Source: Holophagales bacterium UBA2201 (lineage in GTDB: Bacteria > Acidobacteriota > Thermoanaerobaculia > UBA2201). Taken from it: 54,273 nt of DNA. Position numbers and translations under genes: made by a program. Under the pieces are notes generated by a model. That model did not search any database and was not told the DNA's origin. It saw nothing but the letters and a program-made list of their open reading frames with translations. The DNA lies in the NCBI GenBank assembly GCA_002327305.1, contig DCUZ01000048.1, positions 1 through 54,273 of the forward strand, in the 5' to 3' direction. Position 1 is the stretch's first letter; each line of letters opens with the position of its first letter. Shown here one piece after another: positions 32,430 through 41,895 of the stretch.

Positions 32430-34138
32430 TGGCCGGATTTCTCCTTCAGACCCGGGACTTGGGCGAGCCGGGGGCGTCGGTCCTCCGGACCTTCGCCGGG
32501 AAGGGGCTGACCCGCCATTCTCCCAGGAGGGCCGGGGCGGCGCTCCTCCATCTCTTCCACCGGCCGGGGGAGGACCCGGCCCCAGCCCCCTGCGGCGGGG
32601 ACGCCTTGTTTGCCTTTGGCGCGCCGGCGTACCGCGCCCTCCCTCCGCGGGAGGGGCTGGAGGCCCTGGCCCTGGACCTCGCTAACGACGCGGTGGACGA
32701 GCAGGCCCTGCACGGGATGTATGTGCTCGTGCGGATCGGCCCCGGCGGCGCCCGACTATACGCCGACCCGTCCGGGCTGGCTTCCGTGTTTTCGGACCGT
32801 GACGGGACCCTGTTCTCGGATTCCCTTTTGGCCCTTTGCGCGGCCCTGCCCGGCTCCCCCTCCGTCAATGCCGAGGCCCTGATGGAGCAGGTGCTGACGG
32901 GCGTGGTGCTGGGAGGGGAGACCCTGTTTGAGGGGATCCGGCGCCTCACCCCCCCCGCGTCAAGGCCCGCTGTCACTCCCCTGCCTGATCCGTCCCCGGC
33001 GGATGGTCCGCGATGGAGGGATTTCGACGCTTGCGTGGACGGACAACTGGAAACCCTGCGGGCCTGGGCGCGCAACACCGCCCCGGCGGCGGTCGGGGGC
33101 GCTTCGCTGGGCCTCTCCGGCGGTTACGACAGCCGCCTTCTGCTGGCGCTGGTCCTGGAGGCGGGTTGGCCGGTCCGGCCCCACACCTACTCCAGCCCGG
33201 CGCACGGGGGGGAAGAGGCGGTGGCGAAGCGTCTGACCGAGGCGGCCGGCCTGCCGCTGGAGCGCCTCACGGTGCGGGACTGGCGCGCCCTGGATGATGC
33301 CGACCTGGACCGCAACATCACCGACGCCGTCCCGTTCTGGGATGGCCGGGGCAACCGCACCATGGGGACCTTCAGCGATGTGCACACCCGGCGCCTGCGC
33401 GCCCGGGCGCTGGACGGCGCCGCCCTGTCGCTGAACGGCCTGGGGGGGGAACTGTACCGGAACCGGGAACATATCGCCCCCGGCCCCCTGCCGTTCCGCC
33501 CCTGGGCGCGCGCCCATGTGCTGGGACCGGCGGCGTCCGCCTCCTTTGCGGACCCCCGGTCCGAAGAGCGGTTCTGGGAGCGATGGGAGGCCAAGACCGC
33601 GGCCGTGCTGGGCCTGCCGGATATGCGCTCATTCGATTTTCTCCAAACCCGCCGGTGGTACCGTGAGGTGTGGCTTCCGTACCACGCCGGCCCCAAGCGG
33701 GACGCCGAGGCCCTGCTCGCTCCCACGGCGATCCCATTCGCCGAGTCAAGGGTCTCCGCCGCGGCGTTGAGCGCCACCCCCTGGCTGGGGACCTCCGGAC
33801 GGTTGCAGGCGGAGATGATCCGCCGCCTCCATCCCGGGCTGGCCCGGGTCCCGTCCCTTTACGGCCACCCCCTGGACCGCGTGCCGGCCCGGCTCCTCCT
33901 GATGCACCGCCTCCGCTCCCTGGCCCCCGCGTCCTGGGAGGAGCGGTGGCGAAGAATGCGCTTCCGGCCCGGCCCCGCCCCGCCCCTCGGTGCAAAACTC
34001 TCCGCGGCCCTGGACGCCCTGCACGGGTACGGTCTGCCCCTTCGGTGGGACCGGTTGCTCTCCTCCCCTTCCGACCTGGACCGGTGCCTCTTTATCGGCC
34101 GCGCCCTCCTGCGGGTCCAAGACCCCGCCCGTTCATGA
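32429..34138 (+). CDS. Asparagine-synthase-like protein without the glutaminase nucleophile
   Basis: A 569-aa AsnB-like protein. The synthase half is recognisable by the PP-loop SLGLSGGYDSRLLLA (SGGYDS at 230-235). The N-terminal half looks like a decayed Ntn-hydrolase domain and starts MAGF, without the Cys2 that carries glutamine hydrolysis in AsnB. It may therefore adenylate a carboxylate and use an amine or ammonia from another source. Its TGATG overlap with the ligase-like gene and ATGA overlap with the ATP-grasp gene suggest joint function. The two other AsnB-type proteins in the window keep Cys2. Confidence 0.8.
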   Translation: MAGFLLQTRDLGEPGASVLRTFAGKGLTRHSPRRAGAALLHLFHRPGEDPAPAPCGGDALFAFGAPAYRALPPREGLEALALDLANDAVDEQALHGMYVLVRIGPGGARLYADPSGLASVFSDRDGTLFSDSLLALCAALPGSPSVNAEALMEQVLTGVVLGGETLFEGIRRLTPPASRPAVTPLPDPSPADGPRWRDFDACVDGQLETLRAWARNTAPAAVGGASLGLSGGYDSRLLLALVLEAGWPVRPHTYSSPAHGGEEAVAKRLTEAAGLPLERLTVRDWRALDDADLDRNITDAVPFWDGRGNRTMGTFSDVHTRRLRARALDGAALSLNGLGGELYRNREHIAPGPLPFRPWARAHVLGPAASASFADPRSEERFWERWEAKTAAVLGLPDMRSFDFLQTRRWYREVWLPYHAGPKRDAEALLAPTAIPFAESRVSAAALSATPWLGTSGRLQAEMIRRLHPGLARVPSLYGHPLDRVPARLLLMHRLRSLAPASWEERWRRMRFRPGPAPPLGAKLSAALDALHGYGLPLRWDRLLSSPSDLDRCLFIGRALLRVQDPARS

Positions 34139-35319
34139 CGAACCGCTGGCTTCGGACCGATCTTCTGCACAGCGATTTGCTCCGAAGGATGACGCCGTCA
34201 TGGTTGAAGCAGGCGGCGCGCGGGTGGATGCCCTACGCCATATACCGCTCGGAGCAGTGCCGCCGGGACGCCGAAGCGCGGTTCGGGGGGGCGGTGCCCC
34301 TTGAGTCCGACTATGCCTCCCCGTACCCCGTCACCCTGGGGATCTTCTCCGACACCTCCCATTATTTCGCCCACCATGTGGCGGCCTGCCGGGAGATGAA
34401 GGTCGCCTACCGGGTACTCGACCTGGCGGCGCACGATTGGATCAGCCGGATCCTTCAGAGCGGATGCGGCGCCTTCCTGGCGTCCCCCTCGACTCTCCGC
34501 TCCATCGACCGTCGCGTCCATGAGGAGCGCCTGTGGGTCGCGGCGGGCGATTTGGGCCTGCGCCTGTGCCCTTCGTTCCAGGAACTGTGGCTGTGGGAGA
34601 GCAAGCGGCGGATGCGGGAATGGCTGGCCGCCCGGGGGGTGCCCCACCCGGCCACGGAGATTTTTCTGGACCGGGACGCGGCGGAGGCGTATTTGAGATC
34701 GGCGCGGTACCCGCTGGTCATCAAGACCGACGCCAGCGCGTCGGCCAACGGCGTCTTCGTGGTGCGGACGCTCCGCCGCGCGCTGGGGCTCTGCGGGCAG
34801 GCCTTCGGGCGGGGCATCATCCCGCGCAACACCGACCCCCGGGAGGCGCAGGCCGGGTGCCTGATCGTCCAGGAATACATCCCGCACGACCACGAGTGGC
34901 GCATCGTCCGGATCGGCGACGATTACCTGTGCCGCCGGAAGGGGCGCGTGGGGGATTACGCGAGCGGTTCGGGGACCATCGAATGGGCCGAGCCCCCCGC
35001 CGGGGCGCTCGATTTCGTGGAGCGCATCACGGACCTCGGGGGCTTCCACAGCATGGCGGTGGACCTGTTTGCCGCGCCGGCCGGGGGGGACGACCGGTAC
35101 CTGGTCAACGAGATGCAGGCCCTCATCGGCCCCATCGTGAACACCCGGCTCCGGAACGCCCACACCGGCCGGTGGAGCCGCGGGCCCTCCGACTGGGAGT
35201 TCACCCCCGGCTTTTTCTACCAGAACGCCTGCGCGAACCTGCGCGCGGCCTGGCTGGCCCGGACGGTCATGGCCTCCCGCGGCCTCGAGGGCGGCCCGGT
35301 CGCCCAACCGGAGCCGTAG
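34135..35319 (+). CDS. ATP-grasp-fold ligase-like protein
   Basis: A 394-aa protein with an ATP-grasp pattern. RYPLVIKTDASASANGVFVV (about 195-215) carries the ATP-contacting Lys, LIVQEYIPHDHEWRIVRIGDD the adenine-region Glu, and YLVNEMQALIGPIVNTRL the metal-binding Glu/Asn near residue 340. ATP-grasp enzymes join a carboxylate to an amine through an acyl phosphate, so an amino-acid or peptide-like decoration is likely. The substrate is not evident. ATGA overlap with the degenerate AsnB gene. The longer in-frame reading from 33670 is rejected as shadow. Confidence 0.82.
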   Translation: MTNRWLRTDLLHSDLLRRMTPSWLKQAARGWMPYAIYRSEQCRRDAEARFGGAVPLESDYASPYPVTLGIFSDTSHYFAHHVAACREMKVAYRVLDLAAHDWISRILQSGCGAFLASPSTLRSIDRRVHEERLWVAAGDLGLRLCPSFQELWLWESKRRMREWLAARGVPHPATEIFLDRDAAEAYLRSARYPLVIKTDASASANGVFVVRTLRRALGLCGQAFGRGIIPRNTDPREAQAGCLIVQEYIPHDHEWRIVRIGDDYLCRRKGRVGDYASGSGTIEWAEPPAGALDFVERITDLGGFHSMAVDLFAAPAGGDDRYLVNEMQALIGPIVNTRLRNAHTGRWSRGPSDWEFTPGFFYQNACANLRAAWLARTVMASRGLEGGPVAQPEP

Positions 35320-35327
35320 GAACAGCC

Positions 35328-36485
35328 ATGCGCGTCGCCTTCGTGACCAACCTCTACCCTTCCGCGTCGCGTCCCCATTACGGCACCTTCGTCCAGCAAC
35401 TGGTCTGGGAGATGGCGCGGCAGGGGGTGGAGAGCACGGTCATCGCGCCGACCTCCTTCACCCAGCTCCGGTACGGCCGCCTGGACCCATTCTCCCGGGA
35501 AGAGGTCCCCGGCCCGGGCGCGACGGTCCGGATCTACTGTCCCCGGTTCATGTCCGCCTCGTCCGTGCGGATCGGGCGCTTCAACACCTGGACGCTGACC
35601 TACCGGGGTTTCCGGAAGGCGGCGGAACGGGTCCTGTCCCGGATAGCACCGGCCGTGGACATCCTCTATGGCCATTTCCTCTATCCGAGCGGCCGGTTCG
35701 TCGCTTCCGCCGGCCGGGCGCTGAACAAGCCCGCTTTCGCGGCGCACGGCGACGATTACATTTCGGACGACGACCTGGAACGGGGGGGGCGCGATTTCGG
35801 GGGGCTCACCGGCATCGTCGCCGTCAGCGAACGGAACCGCCGGTTCTGCCAGGAGAAGCTGGGCTTCTCCCCTTCGGACATCCTGGTGGCCCCCAACGGC
35901 GTGGACCGGACCGTCTTCCATCCCCGCGACCGGACGGAAATGCGCCAAAAACTCGGCCTGCCGCCGGACCGGATCCTGGTGATGTTCGCGGGCCACTTCA
36001 TCGAGCGGAAGGGACCCGACCGGGTGCTCGAAGCGATCCGCCCTCTGACGGGCGTGGGCGCCGTCATGGCCGGGGCCGGCCCCCTGCGGCTGGACAGCCC
36101 GCAGATCGTTTTCAAGGATTCCGTGCCCAACGCGCGGGTCGCGGAGCTCCTCGCGGCTTGCGACATCTTCGTCCTTCCCACCACCAACGAGGGGTGTTGC
36201 AACGCACTATTGGAGGCCTTCGCCTGCGGTCTGCCCGTGGTCACCTCGAAAGGCGATTTCAACGACGAGATCGTCAATGATGCCGTGGCCCTCCGCGTCG
36301 ATCCCATGAACATCGCAGAGATCCGGAGCGCGATCGCGACGCTGGCGGCGGATCCCCTTTTGCGGGAGAAGATGGGCGCCCGCGCCCTTCAGCACTCCCT
36401 TCACTTTGATCTTAAACCAAGGGCGAGGCGTATAATGGATTGGATGGCTGAAATGAGCGGGCAGGCGCACGGCATTCCATGTTGA
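35328..36485 (+). CDS. GT4-family glycosyltransferase (type a, copy 1)
   Basis: A 385-aa GT-B retaining glycosyltransferase. N-terminus MRVAFVTNLYPSASRPHYGTFVQQL, middle ILYGHFLYPSGRFV and VAPNGVDRTVFHP, C-terminal EGCCNALLEAFACGLPVVTS with the Glu that contacts the nucleotide sugar. It is paralogous along its length to the protein at 40705. The next gene overlaps it by seven nt; the same adjacent arrangement is repeated at 40705-43094. Confidence 0.92.
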   Translation: MRVAFVTNLYPSASRPHYGTFVQQLVWEMARQGVESTVIAPTSFTQLRYGRLDPFSREEVPGPGATVRIYCPRFMSASSVRIGRFNTWTLTYRGFRKAAERVLSRIAPAVDILYGHFLYPSGRFVASAGRALNKPAFAAHGDDYISDDDLERGGRDFGGLTGIVAVSERNRRFCQEKLGFSPSDILVAPNGVDRTVFHPRDRTEMRQKLGLPPDRILVMFAGHFIERKGPDRVLEAIRPLTGVGAVMAGAGPLRLDSPQIVFKDSVPNARVAELLAACDIFVLPTTNEGCCNALLEAFACGLPVVTSKGDFNDEIVNDAVALRVDPMNIAEIRSAIATLAADPLLREKMGARALQHSLHFDLKPRARRIMDWMAEMSGQAHGIPC

Positions 36486-37642
36486 AAAACCAAGCCGAAC
36501 GAGGCGTCATGCCTTCAACCCCCTCCGCGTGCATTCTATCGAGCGGCCGGAACCCCAACGACGAGCGCATGTACTACAAGATCGCGCGCTCCCTCCTGAA
36601 GAAAGGCGCCGGAATCGTGATCATCGCGCCCGGCGCCTGGGACCACCGGTTCGACGACGGCATCGAGTTCGTCCCCATCCCCAAGCGGCGGTCGCGCTGG
36701 AACCGCATCGGCACCTGGCGCGCCCTGTACCGGGAGGCCTTGAAGCATCCGGCCGGCGTCTACCAGTGTGAAGAGATCGACTCCTGGCTCATCGGGTGGC
36801 TGGCCGCGCGCAAAACGGGGGCCCGCCTCGTCTACGACGCGCACGAGTTCGACCCCGCGCAGGTCGCCGGCAGGGCCCCACGCTTCGTTCGCGGCCTCCT
36901 CGGGCTGGCCACCGGCGTCATGGAGCGGTTCCTGGCCCGACGAACGCAGGCGATCTTCGTGGCGAACGACATCGTGCGGGGGTACTTCCTCCTCCTCGAC
37001 CGTTTCGCGAAGATCGAGGTCCTGGAGAACGCTCCGGTCCTGTCGCTGTTCAAGGAAAGCGGGCCGCCCCGCCCGGGCCCCCTGCTCTGTCACGAGGGGA
37101 GTTTGAATTTCGATCGGGGCCTGAAGATGATGCTCCGCCTGTTGGCCCGGTTGCGCGGGGACGGGATCAAGGCGGACCTGCGCATCGTGGGCGACGTCTT
37201 CGGCGCCGAGCGGGAATGGCTGGAGCGGGAGGTCCCCGCCGCCGGACTGGAAGGCAGCGTCCAACGGACCGGGTGGCTCCAGTACCCGGAGGTGGGCGCC
37301 GCGCTCGAGGGGTGTTCCATCGGCCTGATCACCATGCACCCCATCCCCAGCAACATGCTCTCGGGGCGTCCCAACAAATTGTTCAATTATATGCGGTACG
37401 GGATCGCGGTCATCGCGCCCGACTTTCCCGAGATCGCGAAGATCGTCCGGGAGGAGCAGTGCGGGTTGGTGTATAATCCCGGCGACGAGGAGTCGCTTTT
37501 CCAAGCGGTCATGACTCTCGCCAAAGACGAGGAGATGAGGATGCGGATGGGCGCCAACGGCAGGAACGCGGTTCTCGAGAAATACCACTGGGAAAAAATG
37601 GAGGAACGCCTGTTCTCCCTCTACCCCGGGATCCGGGCATGA
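36479..37642 (+). CDS. GT4-family glycosyltransferase (type b, copy 1)
   Basis: A 387-aa GT-B transferase of a different subgroup, with SSGRNPNDERMYYKIARSL, VYDAHEFDPAQV, LLCHEGSLNFDRGLKMML, RIVGDVFGAEREWLE and RPNKLFNYMRYGIAVIAPD. It is paralogous to the protein at 41892. Together with the preceding gene it forms a two-gene unit that occurs twice. ATGA overlap with wecB. Confidence 0.9.
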   Translation: MLKNQAERGVMPSTPSACILSSGRNPNDERMYYKIARSLLKKGAGIVIIAPGAWDHRFDDGIEFVPIPKRRSRWNRIGTWRALYREALKHPAGVYQCEEIDSWLIGWLAARKTGARLVYDAHEFDPAQVAGRAPRFVRGLLGLATGVMERFLARRTQAIFVANDIVRGYFLLLDRFAKIEVLENAPVLSLFKESGPPRPGPLLCHEGSLNFDRGLKMMLRLLARLRGDGIKADLRIVGDVFGAEREWLEREVPAAGLEGSVQRTGWLQYPEVGAALEGCSIGLITMHPIPSNMLSGRPNKLFNYMRYGIAVIAPDFPEIAKIVREEQCGLVYNPGDEESLFQAVMTLAKDEEMRMRMGANGRNAVLEKYHWEKMEERLFSLYPGIRA

Positions 37643-38784
37643 AGAAAAAGGTCCTGTTCGCCATCGGGACCCGGCCGGAGGCGATCAAGGTCGCCCCCGT
37701 GGTCCAGAGGTGCAGGCGGTCCGCCGCGCTGGAGTGCTCCGTCCTGTGCACGGGACAGCACCACGAACTGGCGGACCAGGCGTTCGCGATGTTCGACCTG
37801 GTCCCGGACCGCAATTTGAGGGTGATGAAGCGGGACCAGAACCTGTCCCTCCTCACCTCCCGCATGATGGCCGGAATAACCGAATACGCCCGGCACTACC
37901 GGCCCGACATGGTCGTGGTCCAGGGGGACACGACCACGGCATTGGCGGCGGCACAGGTGGCGTTTTTCAACCACATTCCTCTGGCGCACATCGAAGCGGG
38001 GCTGCGCACGGGGGACAGGCGGGCGCCTTTCCCCGAGGAGATCAACCGGGTCTTCATCTCGAAGATGGCCGACCTTCATTTCGCGCCGACCAGCATCGCG
38101 AGGGACAACCTTGTCCGGGAGGGCGTGGAGCCCGCCGACATCCATGTGACCGGGAATACGGTGGTCGATGCGTTGAACATGATGCTGCCCCGCGCCCTTT
38201 CCCAGCCCCCCAGGATCGCGGACCTCCCCCCCGAAGTGATGCGGGAGGGCTCGTCCATCGTCCTGGTGACCGGTCATCGAAGGGAATCCATCGGCGAGGG
38301 GCTGGTCCACATCTGTCAGGCCATCAAGGCGCTCGCCCTGGCCCATCCTTCGGTCGCTTTCGTCTATCCCGTCCATTTGAACCCCAGGATCCACGACACG
38401 GTGTACCAGGAATTGGACGAGATCCCGAATATCCATCTGATCCAACCCCTGGATTACCGGGGACTGCTGTTCATGATCTCCCGCAGTCGTCTCGTCATCA
38501 CCGACTCCGGCGGGATCCAGGAGGAGGCGCCCAGCTTTGGCAGGAAGGTGCTCGTCACCAGGCACTGCACCGAACGACCCGAAGGGGTGGCGGCCGGCAT
38601 GGCCGTCCTGGTGGGGCATGAGACCGGACGCATCGTGGAGGAGGCGACCCGATGCCTGCGCAACGGGGCCGGCCCCGGGGGGTGCTCCACGCCGAATCCC
38701 TACGGGGACGGCAACGCGTCGGAGCGGATCGTCGGGCTCCTCGAATCCTATCCCTGTCCGGTCGCGCCGATGGAAGGCCGGTAA
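37639..38784 (+). CDS. wecB: UDP-N-acetylglucosamine 2-epimerase WecB (non-hydrolysing)
   Basis: Interconverts UDP-GlcNAc and UDP-ManNAc. The 381-aa protein begins with AIGTRPEAIKVAP, the WecB signature, and has Asp97 (GDTTT), Glu119 (HIEAGLRTGD) and the FPEEINR acidic pair. SDSGG-like TDSGGIQEEAP and the late NPYGDGNASERI are also typical. The second epimerase of this fold in the window is the WbpI-type at 8368. A role in providing ManNAc(A) units is likely, though no ManNAc dehydrogenase (WecC) is visible. Confidence 0.94.
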   Translation: MKKKVLFAIGTRPEAIKVAPVVQRCRRSAALECSVLCTGQHHELADQAFAMFDLVPDRNLRVMKRDQNLSLLTSRMMAGITEYARHYRPDMVVVQGDTTTALAAAQVAFFNHIPLAHIEAGLRTGDRRAPFPEEINRVFISKMADLHFAPTSIARDNLVREGVEPADIHVTGNTVVDALNMMLPRALSQPPRIADLPPEVMREGSSIVLVTGHRRESIGEGLVHICQAIKALALAHPSVAFVYPVHLNPRIHDTVYQELDEIPNIHLIQPLDYRGLLFMISRSRLVITDSGGIQEEAPSFGRKVLVTRHCTERPEGVAAGMAVLVGHETGRIVEEATRCLRNGAGPGGCSTPNPYGDGNASERIVGLLESYPCPVAPMEGR

Positions 38785-38820
38785 ACCGACCCGACCGGAG
38801 CCCCGGGAAAACCCAATTCC

Positions 38821-40701
38821 ATGTGCGGCATCTGCGGCATCCTGGACCGTTCCCCGCGGGGGATCGATCTTTCCACGCTGAAAACCATGAACGAGCGCGC
38901 GGCCCATCGCGGCCCCGACGACGCGGGTTGGTGGGCCTGCGTCGGGGGCGTCCCCCATCCGGAGCCGGAGGCCCTTCCCGGCCTTGCCGAAGCGGGCCTG
39001 GCCCACCGCCGCCTCGCCATCATCGACCTCTCCCCCGCCGGCCATCAGCCCATGGGCAGCCGGGACGGTCGCCGCTGGATCGTCTTCAACGGGGAGATCT
39101 ACAACCACATCGAACTGCGCGCCGATTTGGAGGCCCGGGGAAGGACCTTCCGCTCCAGGACCGACACCGAGGTGGTGTTGGAGGCCCTCGATGCGTGGGG
39201 CCTGGATTGCCTCGGCCGATTCAACGGCATGTGGGCCTTCGCCGTCTACGACTGCCGGGAGGGATCGCTGTTGCTCGCCCGCGACCGGTTCGGGGTCAAG
39301 CCCCTCCATTACCGGGGCGGTCCGGGACGGCTGGCGTTCGCTTCGGAGATCAAGCAACTGCTGGCCCTCCCGGGCCCCGCGCCCACCCTGAACATGGAGC
39401 GGGCGGCCGACTTCTTCCTCTACGGATTTTCCCAGCACACCCCCGAAACCTTCTTCGAGGGCATCCTGGCCCTGCCTCCGGGACACCTGATGACGGTCTC
39501 CCGGTCCGATCTCGAGACGGGCCGGTTCGCCCCCGCGCCCTTTTGGACGCCCCAACCGGCGCCCCCCCTTCCCGCCCCGGAGGCGGTGGGGGCGTTTGGA
39601 AACCTCCTGTCCGACGCCGTCCGCCTGCGCCTGCGCAGCGACGTCCCCGTCGGGATCACCCTTTCCGGCGGGCTGGACTCCTCCTGCGTGGCCGGATTCG
39701 CCTCCCGGATCCTGGAAAAGGAACGACCCCGGGCCTTCACCGTCGTCTTTGACGACGCCGGCTACTCGGAGCGCCCCTGGGTGGAGGCCGTCCTGGCCCA
39801 CACCGGCATGGAGGGGACCTGGATCCGTCCGGGGGCCTCGGAAATGGGGACCGAATGGAACGACTTCGTGTGGCACATGGAGGAACCATTCCGCTCGCTT
39901 TCCCACTACTCCAATTGGCGGGTCTTCCGGAAGATCCGGGAGTACGGCGTTCCGGTGGTCCTGAGCGGTCAGGGGGGGGACGAACTGCTCCTCGGCTATG
40001 AGCGCTACCGCACGCCTGCGCTGAACTTCGAACTGCGGAGGGGCCGGGTCCCGGCCGTGGCGAGGGAGGTCCTGAAGGCGCGGCGGAATGCCTCCATGGG
40101 ACTGCTCCGTCAGGCCGCCTATTGGATCTATTTCTCGTTTCCCGGCCTGCGCGCGGCACGGCGCCGGCGCATGGTCCGCCCCTACCTGCGGAAGGAGTTC
40201 TACCGCGAGTACGCGCCTCGGCATGAAACGCTGAAGACGGCCATGACCTGGCGCAACCGGCGGGAACTGCAGGAGAAGGAATTCCTCCGGTTCCAGCTCC
40301 AGAACCTGCTCCACCACGAGGACCGCGTGTCCATGGCCTCTTCCATCGAGACCCGCCTGCCCTATCTGGATTACCGTCTCTTCGAATTCATCCTGGGACA
40401 GGACCTCGGGCTCCTTCTCCATGACGGCTGGTCCAAGTACATCCTGCGCCGGGCGGCCGAGGGGGTCATCCCGGACGCGGTGCGGTGGCGCCGGGACAAG
40501 ATGGGGTATGACACCCCGACAGGGCGGCTTCTGTCGGAAAACCGCGCCGCCTTTTTGGACCTGTTCCGCCGCCACGCCGACGATCCCATCCTGAATTCCC
40601 CGCGGCTCGCCCGCGACTTCGCGGCCGGGCGGGTAGACGAGCTCATCCTCTGCAGCGCGGTGAGTTACCTGAGCTGGCGGGAGCGCTTCGGACTGGCCTG
40701 A
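38821..40701 (+). CDS. asnB: Glutamine-hydrolysing asparagine synthase-like amidotransferase (AsnB type)
   Basis: A 626-aa full-length AsnB: catalytic Cys2 in MCGICGI, RGPDD and NGEIYNH of the glutaminase domain, and PP-loop LSGGLDSS at 281-288. In O-antigen clusters such enzymes (WbpS type) amidate the carboxyl group of uronic acids, the likely role here given the Wbp-type uronate genes. A 36-bp gap precedes it; no good SD. GT4 genes follow directly. Confidence 0.9.
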   Translation: MCGICGILDRSPRGIDLSTLKTMNERAAHRGPDDAGWWACVGGVPHPEPEALPGLAEAGLAHRRLAIIDLSPAGHQPMGSRDGRRWIVFNGEIYNHIELRADLEARGRTFRSRTDTEVVLEALDAWGLDCLGRFNGMWAFAVYDCREGSLLLARDRFGVKPLHYRGGPGRLAFASEIKQLLALPGPAPTLNMERAADFFLYGFSQHTPETFFEGILALPPGHLMTVSRSDLETGRFAPAPFWTPQPAPPLPAPEAVGAFGNLLSDAVRLRLRSDVPVGITLSGGLDSSCVAGFASRILEKERPRAFTVVFDDAGYSERPWVEAVLAHTGMEGTWIRPGASEMGTEWNDFVWHMEEPFRSLSHYSNWRVFRKIREYGVPVVLSGQGGDELLLGYERYRTPALNFELRRGRVPAVAREVLKARRNASMGLLRQAAYWIYFSFPGLRAARRRRMVRPYLRKEFYREYAPRHETLKTAMTWRNRRELQEKEFLRFQLQNLLHHEDRVSMASSIETRLPYLDYRLFEFILGQDLGLLLHDGWSKYILRRAAEGVIPDAVRWRRDKMGYDTPTGRLLSENRAAFLDLFRRHADDPILNSPRLARDFAAGRVDELILCSAVSYLSWRERFGLA

Positions 40702-40704
40702 CGC

Positions 40705-41895
40705 ATGCGCATCGCCTTCATCACCAACAGCTATCCCACTCCCGCGGTCCCTCAGAGCGGGGCCTTCGTCCAGCAGTTGGCGTGGGCCCTGGCGCGCCGG
40801 GGGCACACGGTTGAGGTGCTCCATCCCGTCAACCGCCTTAAGGGACTTCGCGGTCCCCGTTCCCCCCGTCTGGTGGAGGAGGACACCGGGGGCGGGCGGG
40901 TGACGGTGCGGCACCTGCCGTATCTCTCCCTCCCATCGCGCCGGCTGGGGCCCCTCCACACGGGCCGCTGGACCTACGGGCTGTTCCGACGCCGGGTGCG
41001 GCGCGCGGTGGACGCCCTGCGGGGGAGGCCCGACCTAGTGTACGGCCATTTTCTCTATCCCGCCGGCTATGCCGCCGTGCGGGAGGGAATACGGCTGGGG
41101 GTCCCCTCGGTGGTCGCCGTGGGGGAGGACCATTTCTGGTCGGTCGCTCCGGTGGGGATGGAACGGGCCGCGACGGACTACCGTTCGGCCACGGGACTGG
41201 TGGCTGTCTCCTCACTCAATCGCGACCGGCTCATCCGCGACCTGGGGATCCCGCCGGAAAAGATCCTGCTTTCCCCCAACAGCGTGGACCTGGAGCGTTT
41301 CCGTCCCCTCCCGCGGGAGGAGATGGCCCGTCGCCACGGGATCCCCCTGGGAAAATTCACGGTGGCCTTCGTCGGGGCCCATGAGGCGCGCAAGGGCCCC
41401 CTCCGAGTGCTGGAGGCCGTGGCAGGACTCCCGGACGCGCAGTGTCTCCTCATCGGCCAAGGGCTGGATCGGATTGCGCACCCCCGGGTGGTCTTCAAGG
41501 GCCCGGTGCCCCAGGACGCCGTCCCCGAGCTCCTCGCCTGCGCCGATCTTTTCGTCCTACCGACCACCAGCGAGGGCTCCTGCAACGCCGTCATCGAGGC
41601 CATGGCCTGCGGCCTCCCCATCGTCACCGCAGTCGGGCCGCACATGGACGACATCGTGGACGGTGGGGTCGCCCTGCGCGTGGACCCCTTGAGCGTGGAG
41701 GCCCTTCGGGAGGCCGTCCGGACGCTCATGAACGACCCTTCGCGCCTGACGGCGATGCGCCGGGCGTGCCTGGCCCGCGCCCGGGATTTTGACATCACCC
41801 GCCGGGCTGAACGACTTTCCGCCTGGTTCGGATCGCTGATCGCCGCGCATCACCGGGCCGCCTCCGCCCCGCCCGATGCCGTCGCCAACTTATGA
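40705..41895 (+). CDS. GT4-family glycosyltransferase (type a, copy 2)
   Basis: A 396-aa protein, paralogue of 35328: MRIAFITNSYPTPAVPQSGAF at the start, LVYGHFLYPAGYAAV, SPNSVDLERFRP and EGSCNAVIEAMACGLPIVTA. It lies three nt after asnB and overlaps the next gene by ATGA, repeating the a-b pair seen at 35328-37642. Confidence 0.92.
   Translation: MRIAFITNSYPTPAVPQSGAFVQQLAWALARRGHTVEVLHPVNRLKGLRGPRSPRLVEEDTGGGRVTVRHLPYLSLPSRRLGPLHTGRWTYGLFRRRVRRAVDALRGRPDLVYGHFLYPAGYAAVREGIRLGVPSVVAVGEDHFWSVAPVGMERAATDYRSATGLVAVSSLNRDRLIRDLGIPPEKILLSPNSVDLERFRPLPREEMARRHGIPLGKFTVAFVGAHEARKGPLRVLEAVAGLPDAQCLLIGQGLDRIAHPRVVFKGPVPQDAVPELLACADLFVLPTTSEGSCNAVIEAMACGLPIVTAVGPHMDDIVDGGVALRVDPLSVEALREAVRTLMNDPSRLTAMRRACLARARDFDITRRAERLSAWFGSLIAAHHRAASAPPDAVANL

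Noticed and set aside
37621..40959. 1112-aa open frame on the minus strand
   Set aside because: It is antisense to wecB and asnB; long antisense frames are common at this GC and its sequence has no domain-like pattern.
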